A stretch of 64,000 nucleotides of DNA, from contig CACKKY010000002.1 of NCBI GenBank assembly GCA_902600855.1, positions 1 through 64,000 on the forward strand, given 5' to 3'. A program made the translations under genes and the position numbers. This document shows, piece after piece, positions 1 through 8,845 of this stretch. The DNA is from an uncultured Pelagibacteraceae bacterium (lineage in GTDB: Bacteria > Pseudomonadota > Alphaproteobacteria > Pelagibacterales > Pelagibacteraceae). A model generated the notes under the pieces. It was given only the letters and a program-made list of their open reading frames with translations, made no database searches and was not told the DNA's origin. Numbering within the stretch: position 1 is the stretch's first letter; every line of letters starts with the position of its first letter.

Positions 1-1
1 A

Positions 2-133
2 AATTACCAGAGAACAATTCCATTCTTTAATTTAGGGCCTGACAATAACTGGCAAAAAATTCTAGATGAAGATTTAAAAAAAAAACTTAATTTTACTTTT
101 AACAAAAGTTTGAAATTTTTTTCTTATATATAA
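2..133 (+). CDS. C-terminal end of a protein, possibly a sulfotransferase (partial)
   Basis: The frame starting at base 2 is open to a TAA at 131-133 and gives 43 residues; the gene begins outside the window. The translation contains PFFNLGPDNNWQK followed by a Lys-rich amphipathic tail. A Gly-Pro then Trp-Gln near the C terminus resembles the end of bacterial sulfotransferase-domain proteins, which in SAR11 are often near TPR proteins such as the one at 293-2026. That family link is an inference from a short tail and may be wrong; the coding nature is better supported than the function. Confidence 0.5.
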   Translation, partial: NYQRTIPFFNLGPDNNWQKILDEDLKKKLNFTFNKSLKFFSYI

Positions 134-207
134 CTTAATCAATTATTTTAAATTTTAACTATTGCTTAATTGAAAAAAAGCTATTAATTTAAAAATTTAC
201 AAAATAA

Positions 208-282
208 GCGGGCATAGCTCAGTGGTAGAGCGTCTCGTTGCCAACGAGAAGGTCGAGGGTTCGACCCCCTTTGCCCGCTCCA
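208..282 (+). tRNA. tRNA-Gly (anticodon GCC)
   Basis: A complete cloverleaf can be drawn. The acceptor stem is GCGGGCA (208-214) with TGCCCGC (272-278). The D stem is GCTC/GAGC around 217-231. The anticodon stem is TCTCG/CGAGA (233-237 with 245-249) around the loop TTGCCAA, giving anticodon GCC at 240-242. The T stem GAGGG/CCCTT surrounds TTCGACC. The discriminator base is T279 and CCA is encoded at 280-282. It reads GGC/GGT glycine codons. The next gene starts only 10 nt after the CCA. Confidence 0.97.
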
Positions 283-292
283 AGAATAAAAG

Positions 293-2026
293 ATGGTAAC
301 AAATAATAAAGAACCAACAATTGATGAATTACTTGTTAAAGCCACAAAATTTCACCAGAACAATAATTTAAAAGAGGCAGAGCAATTATATAAAACAATA
401 TTAGATAGAAATTCTAATTTTATTAGTGCACATAATAATTTAGGACTAATTTACAAGAATAAAGGAGAAAATGAAAAAGCTAAAATTTGCTTTAAAAAAG
501 TAATTGAAATTGATTCAGAGATCACAGAAGCACAAAATAATTTAGGATTAACATTTCAACAGTCTGGAGAAAATGAGAAAGCTATAAATTGTTTCAAAAA
601 ATCAATCAAAATAGATCCTAATTATTCATCAGCATATTACAATATTGCTTCAATATTTCATAAAATGGGAAAACTCGAAATTGCCAAAAGTTATTATGAA
701 AAGGCGATTGAAATTAAACCTAATTATACTGAAGCATATAATAATCTTGGTATAATTTTTAATCAATTAGAGGAAAATGAAAATGCAATTTTATATTGCA
801 AAAAGGCAATTGACATAAATTCTTCATTTTTTAATGCACATTACAATTTAGGATTAATATTTCAGAAGATTGATGAAAATGAAAAAGCTATAAATTGTTA
901 CGAAAATGCAATTAGAATAAATCCTAACTTTTTTAATGCTTATAATAACCTTGGCATCTTATTTAAAAAAAAAGGTGAGTCTCTAAAAGCAAAAAACTGT
1001 TATGAAAATGCAATTAGAATAAATCCAAAATTTTCAGATGCATATAATAATCTTGGCGTCTATTTTACTGATTTAGGAAAAACTGAAGATGCAATTCATA
1101 ATTATGCTGAAGCATTTATACATAACCCTAAAAATAAAGATGCCCAATTAAATTTGATTAATGATTTAACATTTTATACACCAAATAAATCTAACAATAT
1201 TAGTAATCCAATAATTGTTGCTAATAATGCGTTAAGAGAAGCTAATCAAGAATTCACTTTCGAAGATCTTTTAGATGATAATTATTTAGCAATTTTTTTT
1301 GAAAATTCTAACAAAGCATTTTCAAATGTTAAACATATTTTAGATGGTTTAAAATTTAATGAAACTCAGACTTTTAGAAGAAATCCAACTCATTTTAACT
1401 GTAAAAGACACCATAGATTATTTAATGAAAATAATATGATACCAAAATTTTGTTTTAGTTGTTTTAAAATTCAAATAGACCCAAAAAATATTTTAGAATT
1501 ATTCAAATTATTTTTCATTTTTGATGCTATCAGGTTTACAGATAATAATTGGAGAAAATGCATGATAGAAACAAGACCAGAAATATCAGGAGCTTACAAA
1601 GGTTATATTTATTGCTCGAGCATGAAAGAGGCTAATAAAATTTTAAAATTTATTTCTCCAACTCTAAATAAGTTTTTAAAATGCAAAATTGATATCAAAA
1701 GAGGTTGTTCTGAATTTTATAAATCATATCCAAATTATAAATTAACAGATGAAAATGAGACTAATTTTATGAAGTATAATACTGAGTGGGAAAACATAGA
1801 AAAAGAAGACGACAATAAAATTAAAAATGTTGAAAAAATATATAAAAAAACAGTCAGTGGACTTAGTTTATCTGATTTTTTAATCATGAGAAATTGGCTA
1901 TCATATGCGAAAATTATTGATGATACTTCATATAAAAATATTACAGAAGATGTTCCAAATTCAGAATTAGTATCAAGTCTTGTATCTGATCAATTAGATT
2001 TTAGAAAAAAGCAACTTTTATGTTAA
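293..2026 (+). CDS. Tetratricopeptide-repeat protein with an unrecognised C-terminal domain
   Basis: The 577-residue product has about eight consecutive 34-residue TPR units over roughly residues 10-285 (recurrent pattern NNLG...A...Y..AI.I.P), a helical scaffold for protein binding. Two adjacent repeats share NCYENAIRINP, encoded by nearly identical DNA 102 bp apart (from 896 and from 998), which suggests recent unit duplication. Residues 290-577 are not a TPR. They are rich in Cys and His, including a CFSC pair at residues 387-390 and segments RKCMIE and IKRGCSEF. No signal peptide or membrane segment is visible, so it is probably cytoplasmic. I do not recognise the C-terminal domain; similar tails may occur in other marine picoplankton. 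ATG start is 10 nt after the tRNA. Confidence 0.85.
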   Translation: MVTNNKEPTIDELLVKATKFHQNNNLKEAEQLYKTILDRNSNFISAHNNLGLIYKNKGENEKAKICFKKVIEIDSEITEAQNNLGLTFQQSGENEKAINCFKKSIKIDPNYSSAYYNIASIFHKMGKLEIAKSYYEKAIEIKPNYTEAYNNLGIIFNQLEENENAILYCKKAIDINSSFFNAHYNLGLIFQKIDENEKAINCYENAIRINPNFFNAYNNLGILFKKKGESLKAKNCYENAIRINPKFSDAYNNLGVYFTDLGKTEDAIHNYAEAFIHNPKNKDAQLNLINDLTFYTPNKSNNISNPIIVANNALREANQEFTFEDLLDDNYLAIFFENSNKAFSNVKHILDGLKFNETQTFRRNPTHFNCKRHHRLFNENNMIPKFCFSCFKIQIDPKNILELFKLFFIFDAIRFTDNNWRKCMIETRPEISGAYKGYIYCSSMKEANKILKFISPTLNKFLKCKIDIKRGCSEFYKSYPNYKLTDENETNFMKYNTEWENIEKEDDNKIKNVEKIYKKTVSGLSLSDFLIMRNWLSYAKIIDDTSYKNITEDVPNSELVSSLVSDQLDFRKKQLLC

Positions 2027-2035
2027 GATTACAAT

Positions 2036-2380
2036 ATGAGTGATTTAACTGATAAAAAATGTGTACCTTGTGAAGGAGGTGTCATTCCGTTCGATATTTC
2101 TCAAATCCATAAGTATCAAAAAAAAGTTGATGGTTGGGACATTATTAAAGATAAAGAGGAAATTTTTTTTTTAGAAAAAAAATTTAGTTTTTCAAATTTT
2201 TTAGAGAGTCAAGAATTTGTAAATAGTGTTGGAAGAATATCAGAGAAAGAGGGACATCATCCTGATATTAACTTTGGTTGGGGATATGCGAAAATAAGTA
2301 TTACCACACATGCAATACAAGGTCTTTCTGAAAATGATTTTATTTTAGCTGCAAAAATAGATAAAATTACTAATGTCTAA
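2036..2380 (+). CDS. phhB: Pterin-4-alpha-carbinolamine dehydratase
   Basis: This 114-residue protein has the family hallmark EGHHPDINFGWGYAKI, which carries the paired His residues of the active site, followed by THAIQGLSENDF. Family members dehydrate 4a-hydroxytetrahydropterin to recycle the pterin cofactor of aromatic amino acid hydroxylases; bacterial copies may also serve folate or molybdopterin-related steps. An N-terminal CVPCEGG motif is common in marine versions. Length matches the family (about 100-115). It starts 9 nt after the TPR gene and its 3' end overlaps the convergent purH by 11 nt. No phenylalanine hydroxylase is seen in the window, so the substrate context is open. Confidence 0.9.
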   Translation: MSDLTDKKCVPCEGGVIPFDISQIHKYQKKVDGWDIIKDKEEIFFLEKKFSFSNFLESQEFVNSVGRISEKEGHHPDINFGWGYAKISITTHAIQGLSENDFILAAKIDKITNV

Positions 2381-3905
2381 AATGTCTGGTCTTTGAAAAA
2401 ACTAAAGCTGTATTTGTTTCATTTGCAAATTGAATAATTTCTTTATCTCTTATTGAACCCGATGGTTGTATGACTGCACGAATTCCTGATTGTACTAATT
2501 TTTCTATACCGTCTATAAATGGAAAAAATGCATCGGATGCTGCAACTAAGTTTTTATTTTCATTTGTAAATTTTTTCATTTTGTTTATTGCTATATTACA
2601 ACTATCTAAACGGCTTGGTTGACCAGAGCCAATCCCAGCGGTTGTTTCATTTGTTGCAATAACAATCGCGTTAGATTTAACATATCGGCACACATTAAAT
2701 GCAAAAATTAAATCTTTCATTTCAGCTTTACTTGGTTTACGTTTTGAGACAATTTTAAAATCCTTGGCAGCAAATTTTTTTAGGTCTTCTGATTGAAATA
2801 ATATCTCATTATTTGTAGATATATGTTTGAGACCCTCACTGATTGAATAATTTGATGAGTCTATTAACCTTAAATTTTTCTTTTTCTTTAATATTTTTAA
2901 TGCTTCGTTATCAAACTTATTAGCAATTATTACCTCAAAAAATATTTTATTTAACTCATTAGCTAATCTTTTTGTCACTTTAAAGTTGCACGACACTATT
3001 CCTCCATAAGCGCTTATAGGGTCACATGCTAATGCAGATTTATAACTCTCAAGATTATTATTCTTAATAGAAACTCCACAAGGTGTTGCATGTTTTACAA
3101 TTACTGTTCCCGTGGTTTTTGTTAGAGATTTTGAAATTGTTAACGCTGCAAAAATATCATTATAATTATTATAACTTAATTGTTTTCCATGAATTTGTTT
3201 TATGTCTATTTCTGATTTTCTTGAATAAATTCCACTTATTTGATGGGGATTTTCACCATACCTAAGAGTTGCTATTAAATTTCCATGTATTATTTTTTTT
3301 TTAGGAAAGTACGTACTAGTTATTTTATTAAAATAATCTGAGATTACTGAGTCATAATAAGCAGTTTCAGCAAATGCAACTCTTGATAGTCTTTTCCTAA
3401 AGTCTAGTGATGTAGATCCTTTATACTTATTAATTTGATCAATTAATTCAGAATACTGATCAGACGAAGTAATTACAGTTACATCTTTGTAATTTTTTGC
3501 TGCAGATCTAACCATTGTAGGTCCTCCTACATCAATATTTTCAATTATTTTATTGTGATTAGAAGTTTTTTTTAATGTATTTTCAAATGGATAAAAATTC
3601 ACAATCACTAAATCGATATTTTCAAAATTATTAATTCTTAAATCTTTTAAATGTAATTTGTTATCTCTTTTATTCAAAATTCCAGCATGTATCTTAGGGT
3701 GGAGAGTTTTTAATCTACCATTTAAAATTTCTGGTGAACTAGTAAATTGTGAAACCTCAATACAATTAAATTTTAATTTTTTGATTTCTTTAAAGGTTCC
3801 ACCAGAACTTATAATTTTTACTTTATTCTTTTTTAGTACATCTAAAAGTGGTTTAAGATTGTTTTTATCTGAAACAGAAATTAGGGCTGTTTTTATTTTA
3901 TTCAT
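2370..3905 (-). CDS. purH: Bifunctional AICAR formyltransferase / IMP cyclohydrolase
   Basis: The 511-residue enzyme carries out the last two steps of IMP synthesis, in the cytoplasm. The N-terminal IMP cyclohydrolase (MGS-like) domain shows ALISVSDKNNLKPLLD, ISSGGT and NGRLKTLHPKIHAGIL. The C-terminal transformylase has LRYGENPHQ, VKHATPCGVS with the catalytic His, and SAYGGIVS. Full length is close to the usual 510-530. Its ATG overlaps the stop codon of the upstream heparinase-like gene by one base (TAATG), implying translational coupling in an rpe / heparinase-like / purH run. The heparinase-purH pairing is familiar from other alphaproteobacteria. Confidence 0.97.
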   Translation of the reverse strand: MNKIKTALISVSDKNNLKPLLDVLKKNKVKIISSGGTFKEIKKLKFNCIEVSQFTSSPEILNGRLKTLHPKIHAGILNKRDNKLHLKDLRINNFENIDLVIVNFYPFENTLKKTSNHNKIIENIDVGGPTMVRSAAKNYKDVTVITSSDQYSELIDQINKYKGSTSLDFRKRLSRVAFAETAYYDSVISDYFNKITSTYFPKKKIIHGNLIATLRYGENPHQISGIYSRKSEIDIKQIHGKQLSYNNYNDIFAALTISKSLTKTTGTVIVKHATPCGVSIKNNNLESYKSALACDPISAYGGIVSCNFKVTKRLANELNKIFFEVIIANKFDNEALKILKKKKNLRLIDSSNYSISEGLKHISTNNEILFQSEDLKKFAAKDFKIVSKRKPSKAEMKDLIFAFNVCRYVKSNAIVIATNETTAGIGSGQPSRLDSCNIAINKMKKFTNENKNLVAASDAFFPFIDGIEKLVQSGIRAVIQPSGSIRDKEIIQFANETNTALVFSKTRHFRH

Positions 3906-5530
3906 TATAATTTAATTATTTCCCATTTAATAGTTTGTTCATTTTCTATATTAATTCCAGAAATAAAGATATTTTGATTTTCTTTAGATGAATTTTTATT
4001 ACCGAAATATAAACCATTATCAATATTTATATTATAATTATCACAACTAAATTTCCAACCTTCATCATCTATTTCAATAAGTATATATTTACTGTCTTGA
4101 GTTTTCATGACTTTCGAACTTGGATGAAGATGAAATCTAATATCAAATTTAATTTCTTTGTTTGGAACCTTTCTTAATATTTTGTCAAATCCGACAAACT
4201 TATTTTGCTCAGGGTAAAATTCAACTGTCCTTTCGTGAATTGAACCAAATTTTTGTAAATATCCATCATGTGAGCCAGAAATTTTCCAGTAATTTTTTTC
4301 ATAAACAATATTTTTTTTTACAACTTTTAATCCTTTATCAACCACGATAAATTTACCTCTCTTTTTCGAGGTACATGAGGAAAAGTCTTCTATGATTAAA
4401 GTATTATGGAGAGAAGTACTCTTGGACAGTTTATTTAGTTTGCTCTTTTTATCCGAGAAATATCCAGCATTAGTTATTAATTTTTTTTGATTTGAAAATA
4501 TTTCAAATGATAAAGCACCATATTGATATTCTTTAGAAAAATTTTTATTTGGACTTGAGCCAACATCCATTGCTAAAACAATTTTTTTATTTTTTAAAAT
4601 TACGTATCCACCCAGTTCATTTAAATCATTTTTAAATTTGTAACCAAATCTTTTTAGGTATTGATCAAAATCATTATTTTTTGAGTGATAATTTCCATTA
4701 AAAAAAATATCAGAATTAATATCTTTCCAGAAAAAAGCATAGCCTGATCCTAAATAAAATATAGTTTCGTTAATGTATTCCGGAATAATGTTTTGAGATT
4801 CCTTAAACCACTCTCTAATAATAATGAAATACTTAAGATAAAATATTAATTGTTTTATGTTTCTTGATTTTGTAAAGCCTTGGTTATCGATCGAATATTT
4901 AATTATATTTTTTAAAATATTTAAACCATTTTCGAGATAGTTTTTTTCATTTTTATAGGCTAGTCCAGTTAAAATTATTGCAGAACATCCAATTAATTTA
5001 TTTTCAAGATTATCTGAAGATTTGATTTCACTTAATAAGTGATTAGTTTGTTTTTGAATCATGTGATCAAACATTAAACAATATTCTCTATCACTATCCT
5101 CATAAGTAAGTTGATGATTTGATAGCCATGCAATAATTCTTTTAGAAGTTATATCAAATTCCCAACTTTTTTTATTGTATTTGCCATTATCTTTAACCCA
5201 ATTTTTAATGACTGATCTGGTAGTTTCTTTTGAAGATTTTAAATCGAGACTGAAGAACCAAAAAAAATTATTTATTTTTTCATAGTCTTTTGCACTCATT
5301 TTGCTTTGCCAAATAGTGTCAATTACAAAATCTTCAATTCTGTATTTTTTATTCTGATATTTTAAAATTGAGGAAAGAAGGTGCGGGCTTGGTTTATATT
5401 GAAAATAATTTTTAAAAGTTTTTGAAATTTTCTTTTCGTAAAAATTTGAATTTTGATAAATGTTTTTAAAATTATCTCTTAAACCACAATAAAACTGTCC
5501 TAAAAAACCCAAGGAATTTGAATTAATCAT
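3905..5530 (-). CDS. Heparinase II/III family protein
   Basis: The 541-residue product ends in a heparinase II/III-like beta domain with SLHNTLIIEDFSSC (a His in the family's conserved position), VLAMDVGSSPNKN and ISGSHDGYLQKFGSIHERTVEF. The N-terminal half is the alpha-helical toroid expected of polysaccharide lyases of this fold, with FFWFFSLDLKSS and WISNHQ-like segments. No obvious signal peptide is present. The substrate is unknown: alphaproteobacterial copies beside purH are conserved even in species that do not use glycosaminoglycans, so a role in an endogenous glycan is possible. It lies 4 nt from rpe and overlaps purH by one base. Confidence 0.85.
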   Translation of the reverse strand: MINSNSLGFLGQFYCGLRDNFKNIYQNSNFYEKKISKTFKNYFQYKPSPHLLSSILKYQNKKYRIEDFVIDTIWQSKMSAKDYEKINNFFWFFSLDLKSSKETTRSVIKNWVKDNGKYNKKSWEFDITSKRIIAWLSNHQLTYEDSDREYCLMFDHMIQKQTNHLLSEIKSSDNLENKLIGCSAIILTGLAYKNEKNYLENGLNILKNIIKYSIDNQGFTKSRNIKQLIFYLKYFIIIREWFKESQNIIPEYINETIFYLGSGYAFFWKDINSDIFFNGNYHSKNNDFDQYLKRFGYKFKNDLNELGGYVILKNKKIVLAMDVGSSPNKNFSKEYQYGALSFEIFSNQKKLITNAGYFSDKKSKLNKLSKSTSLHNTLIIEDFSSCTSKKRGKFIVVDKGLKVVKKNIVYEKNYWKISGSHDGYLQKFGSIHERTVEFYPEQNKFVGFDKILRKVPNKEIKFDIRFHLHPSSKVMKTQDSKYILIEIDDEGWKFSCDNYNINIDNGLYFGNKNSSKENQNIFISGINIENEQTIKWEIIKL

Positions 5531-5534
5531 TAAC

Positions 5535-6194
5535 TTATTTTAGTTTTAATAAATTAATATTTTTTTTTATATCTCCACCATTACTTTTAAATATAGTTGT
5601 GCCCGAAACAAGAATATTTGCCCCAGCATCAATAGCAATTTTACAATTATCAAAGTTTATCCCACCATCAATTTCAATATCAAAGTTTAATTTTTTTTCC
5701 TCTTGGATTTTTTTTAACTTTCTTATTTTTTCTAGAACTTCTGGCATAAATTTTTGGCCTCCAAAACCTGGATTAACACTCATAATAAGTACCAGATCTA
5801 TTTGATCTAACAATTCAGTAATCAATTCAATTTTTGACTCTGGATTCAGAGAAACACCAACCTTTCTTTTTAAATCTTTAATTCTTTTTATGGACTTCTC
5901 TAAGTTTTCCGTGGCTTCTGGATGTATTGTAATTATATCCGCTCCTGCATCTGCGTAAGCCTCTATGTAATTGTGTACTGGTGAAATCATTAAGTGCACA
6001 TCAAATTTAAGAGAGCATTTTTTTCGTAAAGCTTTAATGACCGGAGGACCAATAGTAAGATTTGGAACAAAATGTCCATCCATCACATCAACATGAATCA
6101 TATCTGCTCCAGCATCTTCTAATTTTTTAACTTCATTGCCTAATTGACTAAAATCAGCTGATAGAATTGATGGTGAAATTTGTATTTTTTTCAT
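5535..6194 (-). CDS. rpe: Ribulose-phosphate 3-epimerase
   Basis: A 219-residue TIM barrel that interconverts ribulose-5-phosphate and xylulose-5-phosphate in the pentose phosphate pathway. Visible family motifs are ISPSILSADF at the N terminus, HVDVMDGHFVPNLTIGP with the metal-binding His and Asp, KFDVHLMI, MSVNPGFGGQKF and EIDGGIN. Length is normal for the family (about 215-230). It heads the minus-strand run rpe / heparinase-like / purH with a 4-nt gap to the next gene. The start ATG gives MKKIQISPSILSADF, exactly where the family begins. Confidence 0.97.
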   Translation of the reverse strand: MKKIQISPSILSADFSQLGNEVKKLEDAGADMIHVDVMDGHFVPNLTIGPPVIKALRKKCSLKFDVHLMISPVHNYIEAYADAGADIITIHPEATENLEKSIKRIKDLKRKVGVSLNPESKIELITELLDQIDLVLIMSVNPGFGGQKFMPEVLEKIRKLKKIQEEKKLNFDIEIDGGINFDNCKIAIDAGANILVSGTTIFKSNGGDIKKNINLLKLK

Positions 6195-6222
6195 CGATAA
6201 CTAAAATTACTAGTATCAATTT

Positions 6223-6579
6223 TTAAAATTTAATTGAATTAAAAAATTGATAAATTTGTCTTGAAATTTCGCTTTCTAGAGGAAAAGATAGCATTCCCAT
6301 TACAGAATAACCCAAAATATAGGGCATCAAATAAAATCTAATCATAAAAAAAAACCAAGCTACATAAAGTGGGACTAAAGGTTGAATTATAAATGATGGT
6401 GTTATTGGTTTAAACATATTAATTAAAGGGTTGGTAAATTTTACAAAAACTTTCATAAAAAAGAATTGTGAGTCTTCTTTTTGGAAAATATTCATTGCCA
6501 CCCTTCCTATTAAAGTCCACATGACTACTCCAAGAATGTAATCAATTATATATACTAGTGGATGAAAATTAGCCGACAT
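6223..6579 (-). CDS. Small membrane protein, possibly YggT-like
   Basis: The 118-residue protein has two or three hydrophobic segments (about residues 8-28, 60-90 and 92-105). The stretch VKFTNPLINMFKPITPSFI followed by a hydrophobic helix resembles the FT.P.L...R...P signature of YggT proteins, an integral membrane family of uncertain role. A clearer YggT member lies at 15731-16021. No substrate or partner can be proposed from sequence. It sits upstream of rpe on the same strand with a 28-nt gap. Confidence 0.7.
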   Translation of the reverse strand: MSANFHPLVYIIDYILGVVMWTLIGRVAMNIFQKEDSQFFFMKVFVKFTNPLINMFKPITPSFIIQPLVPLYVAWFFFMIRFYLMPYILGYSVMGMLSFPLESEISRQIYQFFNSIKF

Positions 6580-6612
6580 TAAGGGTATTTATATTTTAAA
6601 ACGGAACGAATT

Positions 6613-6638
6613 AAAAGGGGCGAAGTTAATCGCCCCTT
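6613..6638 (-). terminator. Rho-independent terminator of the symporter operon
   Basis: AAGGGGCG (6615-6622) pairs with CGCCCCTT (6631-6638) around an 8-nt loop, giving an 8-bp GC-rich stem in AT-rich DNA. Read on the minus strand it is followed by a T-rich stretch (TTTTAATT), so it fits termination of the symporter transcript ending at 6651, 13 nt before the stem. Confidence 0.85.
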
Positions 6639-6650
6639 AATCTAAATTAT

Positions 6651-8462
6651 TTAATTTTTGCCAATGATCGTTCTACCTGACGGTACTCGAACTTCATCAA
6701 CCATTTTTTGCGTTGCAGCACTAGGCTCTGATGTTATTAAACTTACAACAACCATAGATACTAAGCTGACAGCTGAACCAAAGATACCAAACGTTAACTG
6801 TGTAATACCTAAGAATCCACTTCCACCATTTCTTACCCATATTAGGTAACCTAGTCCTGAAAGTAATCCTAAAGCCATACCAGCTACAGCACCTTCTTTA
6901 TTGGCTCTCTTCCACCATACACCAAGTACAAGTGGGAAGAACAGTCCAGACATCGCAAAGTCAAAAGCCCAGATTACTGAACCCAAGATACCTTGGATCT
7001 CCATTGCTGCAATAGTTGCTCCAGCAAAACCAATTACTACAAGTAATACCCTTGCAACAACTAGTCTCTTAGCAGTCTCAGCTTTCGGATCGATGATTTT
7101 ATAGTAAACATCGTGTGAGATTGCATTAGCAATTGCTAGAATCAAACCATCAGCTGTTGACATGGCAGCAGCCATACCTCCAGCAGCAACTAGACCTGAG
7201 ATTACATAAGGCAATCCAGCAATCTCTGGTGTTGCTAACACAACGGCTTTACCACCCATGAAAAACTCGTTTAATTCAAGAGTTCCATTTCCATTAAAGT
7301 CGCTTACAAACATCAAGTTTGCTTGGTTCCAGTTTTGATACCAATCTATTGCTTGAACTTCTGCAATTGATTTACCAATAATACCTGTTGATAATGAAGG
7401 GTCAATCAATGACAGTTTGGATAACGTTGCTAACATTGGAGCTGAAGAATAAAGTAGGAAGATAAAGAATAATGACCAACCTACTGATTTTCTTGCTGCT
7501 TTTACACTTGGAGTAGTGAAATATCTCATCATCACGTGAGGCAATGAAGCTGTTCCCATCATCATTGCAAGTGCTAATGAAATAAAAGCCCAAGGTGTTG
7601 CATTAACTGCAGAGTGAGCTTTAGTTATTCCAGCTAATCCTTTTGGTACTGTTGCAAGGTCAGCAGCAGAGTTTTTTACAAAACCAAACTGTTGCTCTAG
7701 TTCACCAATTCTAGCTACTTCATCAGCTAACATAAAGTGTGGGAAGAAACCCGCACCCATTTTGTTACTGATCCAGAATACTGGTAGTAAGTAAGCTATG
7801 ATTAGAACGATATATTGTGCAACCTGTGTCCAAGTTACTCCTCTCATACCACCAAGCATTGAACAAAGTAAAATACTTATTAGTCCAACGTATACGGCGT
7901 ATTGAAATGGAATATCAAGAGCAACAGATGCGATTGTACCCGTAGCATTAATTTGTGCAGTCACATAGGTGAATGAAGCAACAGTTAAAACTACTACCGC
8001 AAGAAACCTACTTAGATTACCACCGTACCTTGTACCTATGAAATCTGGAACTGTGTAACATCCAAATTTTCTTAAGTAAGGTGCTAATAAAGTTGCAACC
8101 AATACATAACCACCAGTCCAACCTACAAGTAGCGCCATATATCCGTAACCTTTAAAGTAGATACCACCTGCCATTGCAACGAATGAAGCACCAGACATCC
8201 AGTCTGCTGCAGTCGCCATTCCATTGAATACAGTTGGAACCTGTCTTCCAGCTACGTAATATGCATCTGCTTGAGCTGTTCGTGATAGATACCCAATTAT
8301 TGCATAAATACAAACTGTGAATGCAACAAAGCAAATTCCTATTGCTTTTGAAGTCATTCCCATTTGTTCACCAATTGACATCAAGATTATGAAAGCTAAA
8401 AATCCACCAGTATAGATTCCATAAACTTTTGGTAAATTGTCTATAAAATTACCTTTAATCAT
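6651..8462 (-). CDS. Sodium:solute symporter large subunit (acetate/VC_2705-type)
   Basis: This 603-residue protein has about 13 hydrophobic helices of the SSS (LeuT-like) fold, with YYVAGRQVPTVFNGMATAADWMSGASF near the N terminus, a hallmark of the acetate permease and VC_2705-type group. The separate small subunit just upstream (8462-8722) is diagnostic for the two-part VC_2705/DUF4212 type. Clustering with acetyl-CoA synthetase at 9466-11472 suggests a carboxylate such as acetate as substrate, but this is inference. Unusually, residues 388-399 read DFNGNGTLELNE, a good match to a Ca2+-binding EF-hand loop in a predicted loop between helices. Its ATG overlaps the small-subunit stop by one base (TAATG). 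Confidence 0.93.
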   Translation of the reverse strand: MIKGNFIDNLPKVYGIYTGGFLAFIILMSIGEQMGMTSKAIGICFVAFTVCIYAIIGYLSRTAQADAYYVAGRQVPTVFNGMATAADWMSGASFVAMAGGIYFKGYGYMALLVGWTGGYVLVATLLAPYLRKFGCYTVPDFIGTRYGGNLSRFLAVVVLTVASFTYVTAQINATGTIASVALDIPFQYAVYVGLISILLCSMLGGMRGVTWTQVAQYIVLIIAYLLPVFWISNKMGAGFFPHFMLADEVARIGELEQQFGFVKNSAADLATVPKGLAGITKAHSAVNATPWAFISLALAMMMGTASLPHVMMRYFTTPSVKAARKSVGWSLFFIFLLYSSAPMLATLSKLSLIDPSLSTGIIGKSIAEVQAIDWYQNWNQANLMFVSDFNGNGTLELNEFFMGGKAVVLATPEIAGLPYVISGLVAAGGMAAAMSTADGLILAIANAISHDVYYKIIDPKAETAKRLVVARVLLVVIGFAGATIAAMEIQGILGSVIWAFDFAMSGLFFPLVLGVWWKRANKEGAVAGMALGLLSGLGYLIWVRNGGSGFLGITQLTFGIFGSAVSLVSMVVVSLITSEPSAATQKMVDEVRVPSGRTIIGKN

Positions 8463-8722
8463 TAGTCATCCCCTCTTTCTGAAAAGCCAAATTCTTCATC
8501 GATTTTTTCTTGTCTGTTTGCAAACCAGAAAATCAAGATAACGAAAATTCCAAGTGATCCCTGACAAGTAAACCAATATGTCAGTGGATAACCGAAAGGT
8601 CCCGTAACCGATTCCATTTCAGCTCCAAAAAGGAAGATACCAATTGAGAAAACAAACCATATTGCTAATGTCATCATTAACAATCCTCTAGTTTTTTCCC
8701 AGTGTTGTGCCTGTTTCGACAT
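8462..8722 (-). CDS. Sodium/substrate symporter small subunit (DUF4212)
   Basis: An 86-residue protein with two transmembrane segments (about residues 13-33 and 47-68). It shows the DUF4212 pattern: an N-terminal WEKTRGLL, then FPLTYW-like FGYPLTYWFTCQGSLGIFVILIFWFAN. This family is found as the accessory subunit next to the large SSS transporter. An AGAGAGG Shine-Dalgarno-like sequence lies about 5 nt before the ATG on the minus strand. The 123-nt gap to the divergent gene at 8846 must hold promoters for both directions; I see no box good enough to annotate. Confidence 0.93.
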   Translation of the reverse strand: MSKQAQHWEKTRGLLMMTLAIWFVFSIGIFLFGAEMESVTGPFGYPLTYWFTCQGSLGIFVILIFWFANRQEKIDEEFGFSERGDD

Positions 8723-8845
8723 GTATACCTCTCTCTTTTAGTTATAACTGGCAAAAACCATAACCATTATGAAAGAGATTTAAAGTGTTAAAATTGTTCA
8801 TATTACAAGTATTTTTGAGGTATATATTCATAAAACACTGATTTT

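Noticed and set aside
8741-8748. GTTATAAC palindrome between the divergent symporter and 8846 gene
   Set aside because: Too short and AT-rich to separate from background; no matching second site.
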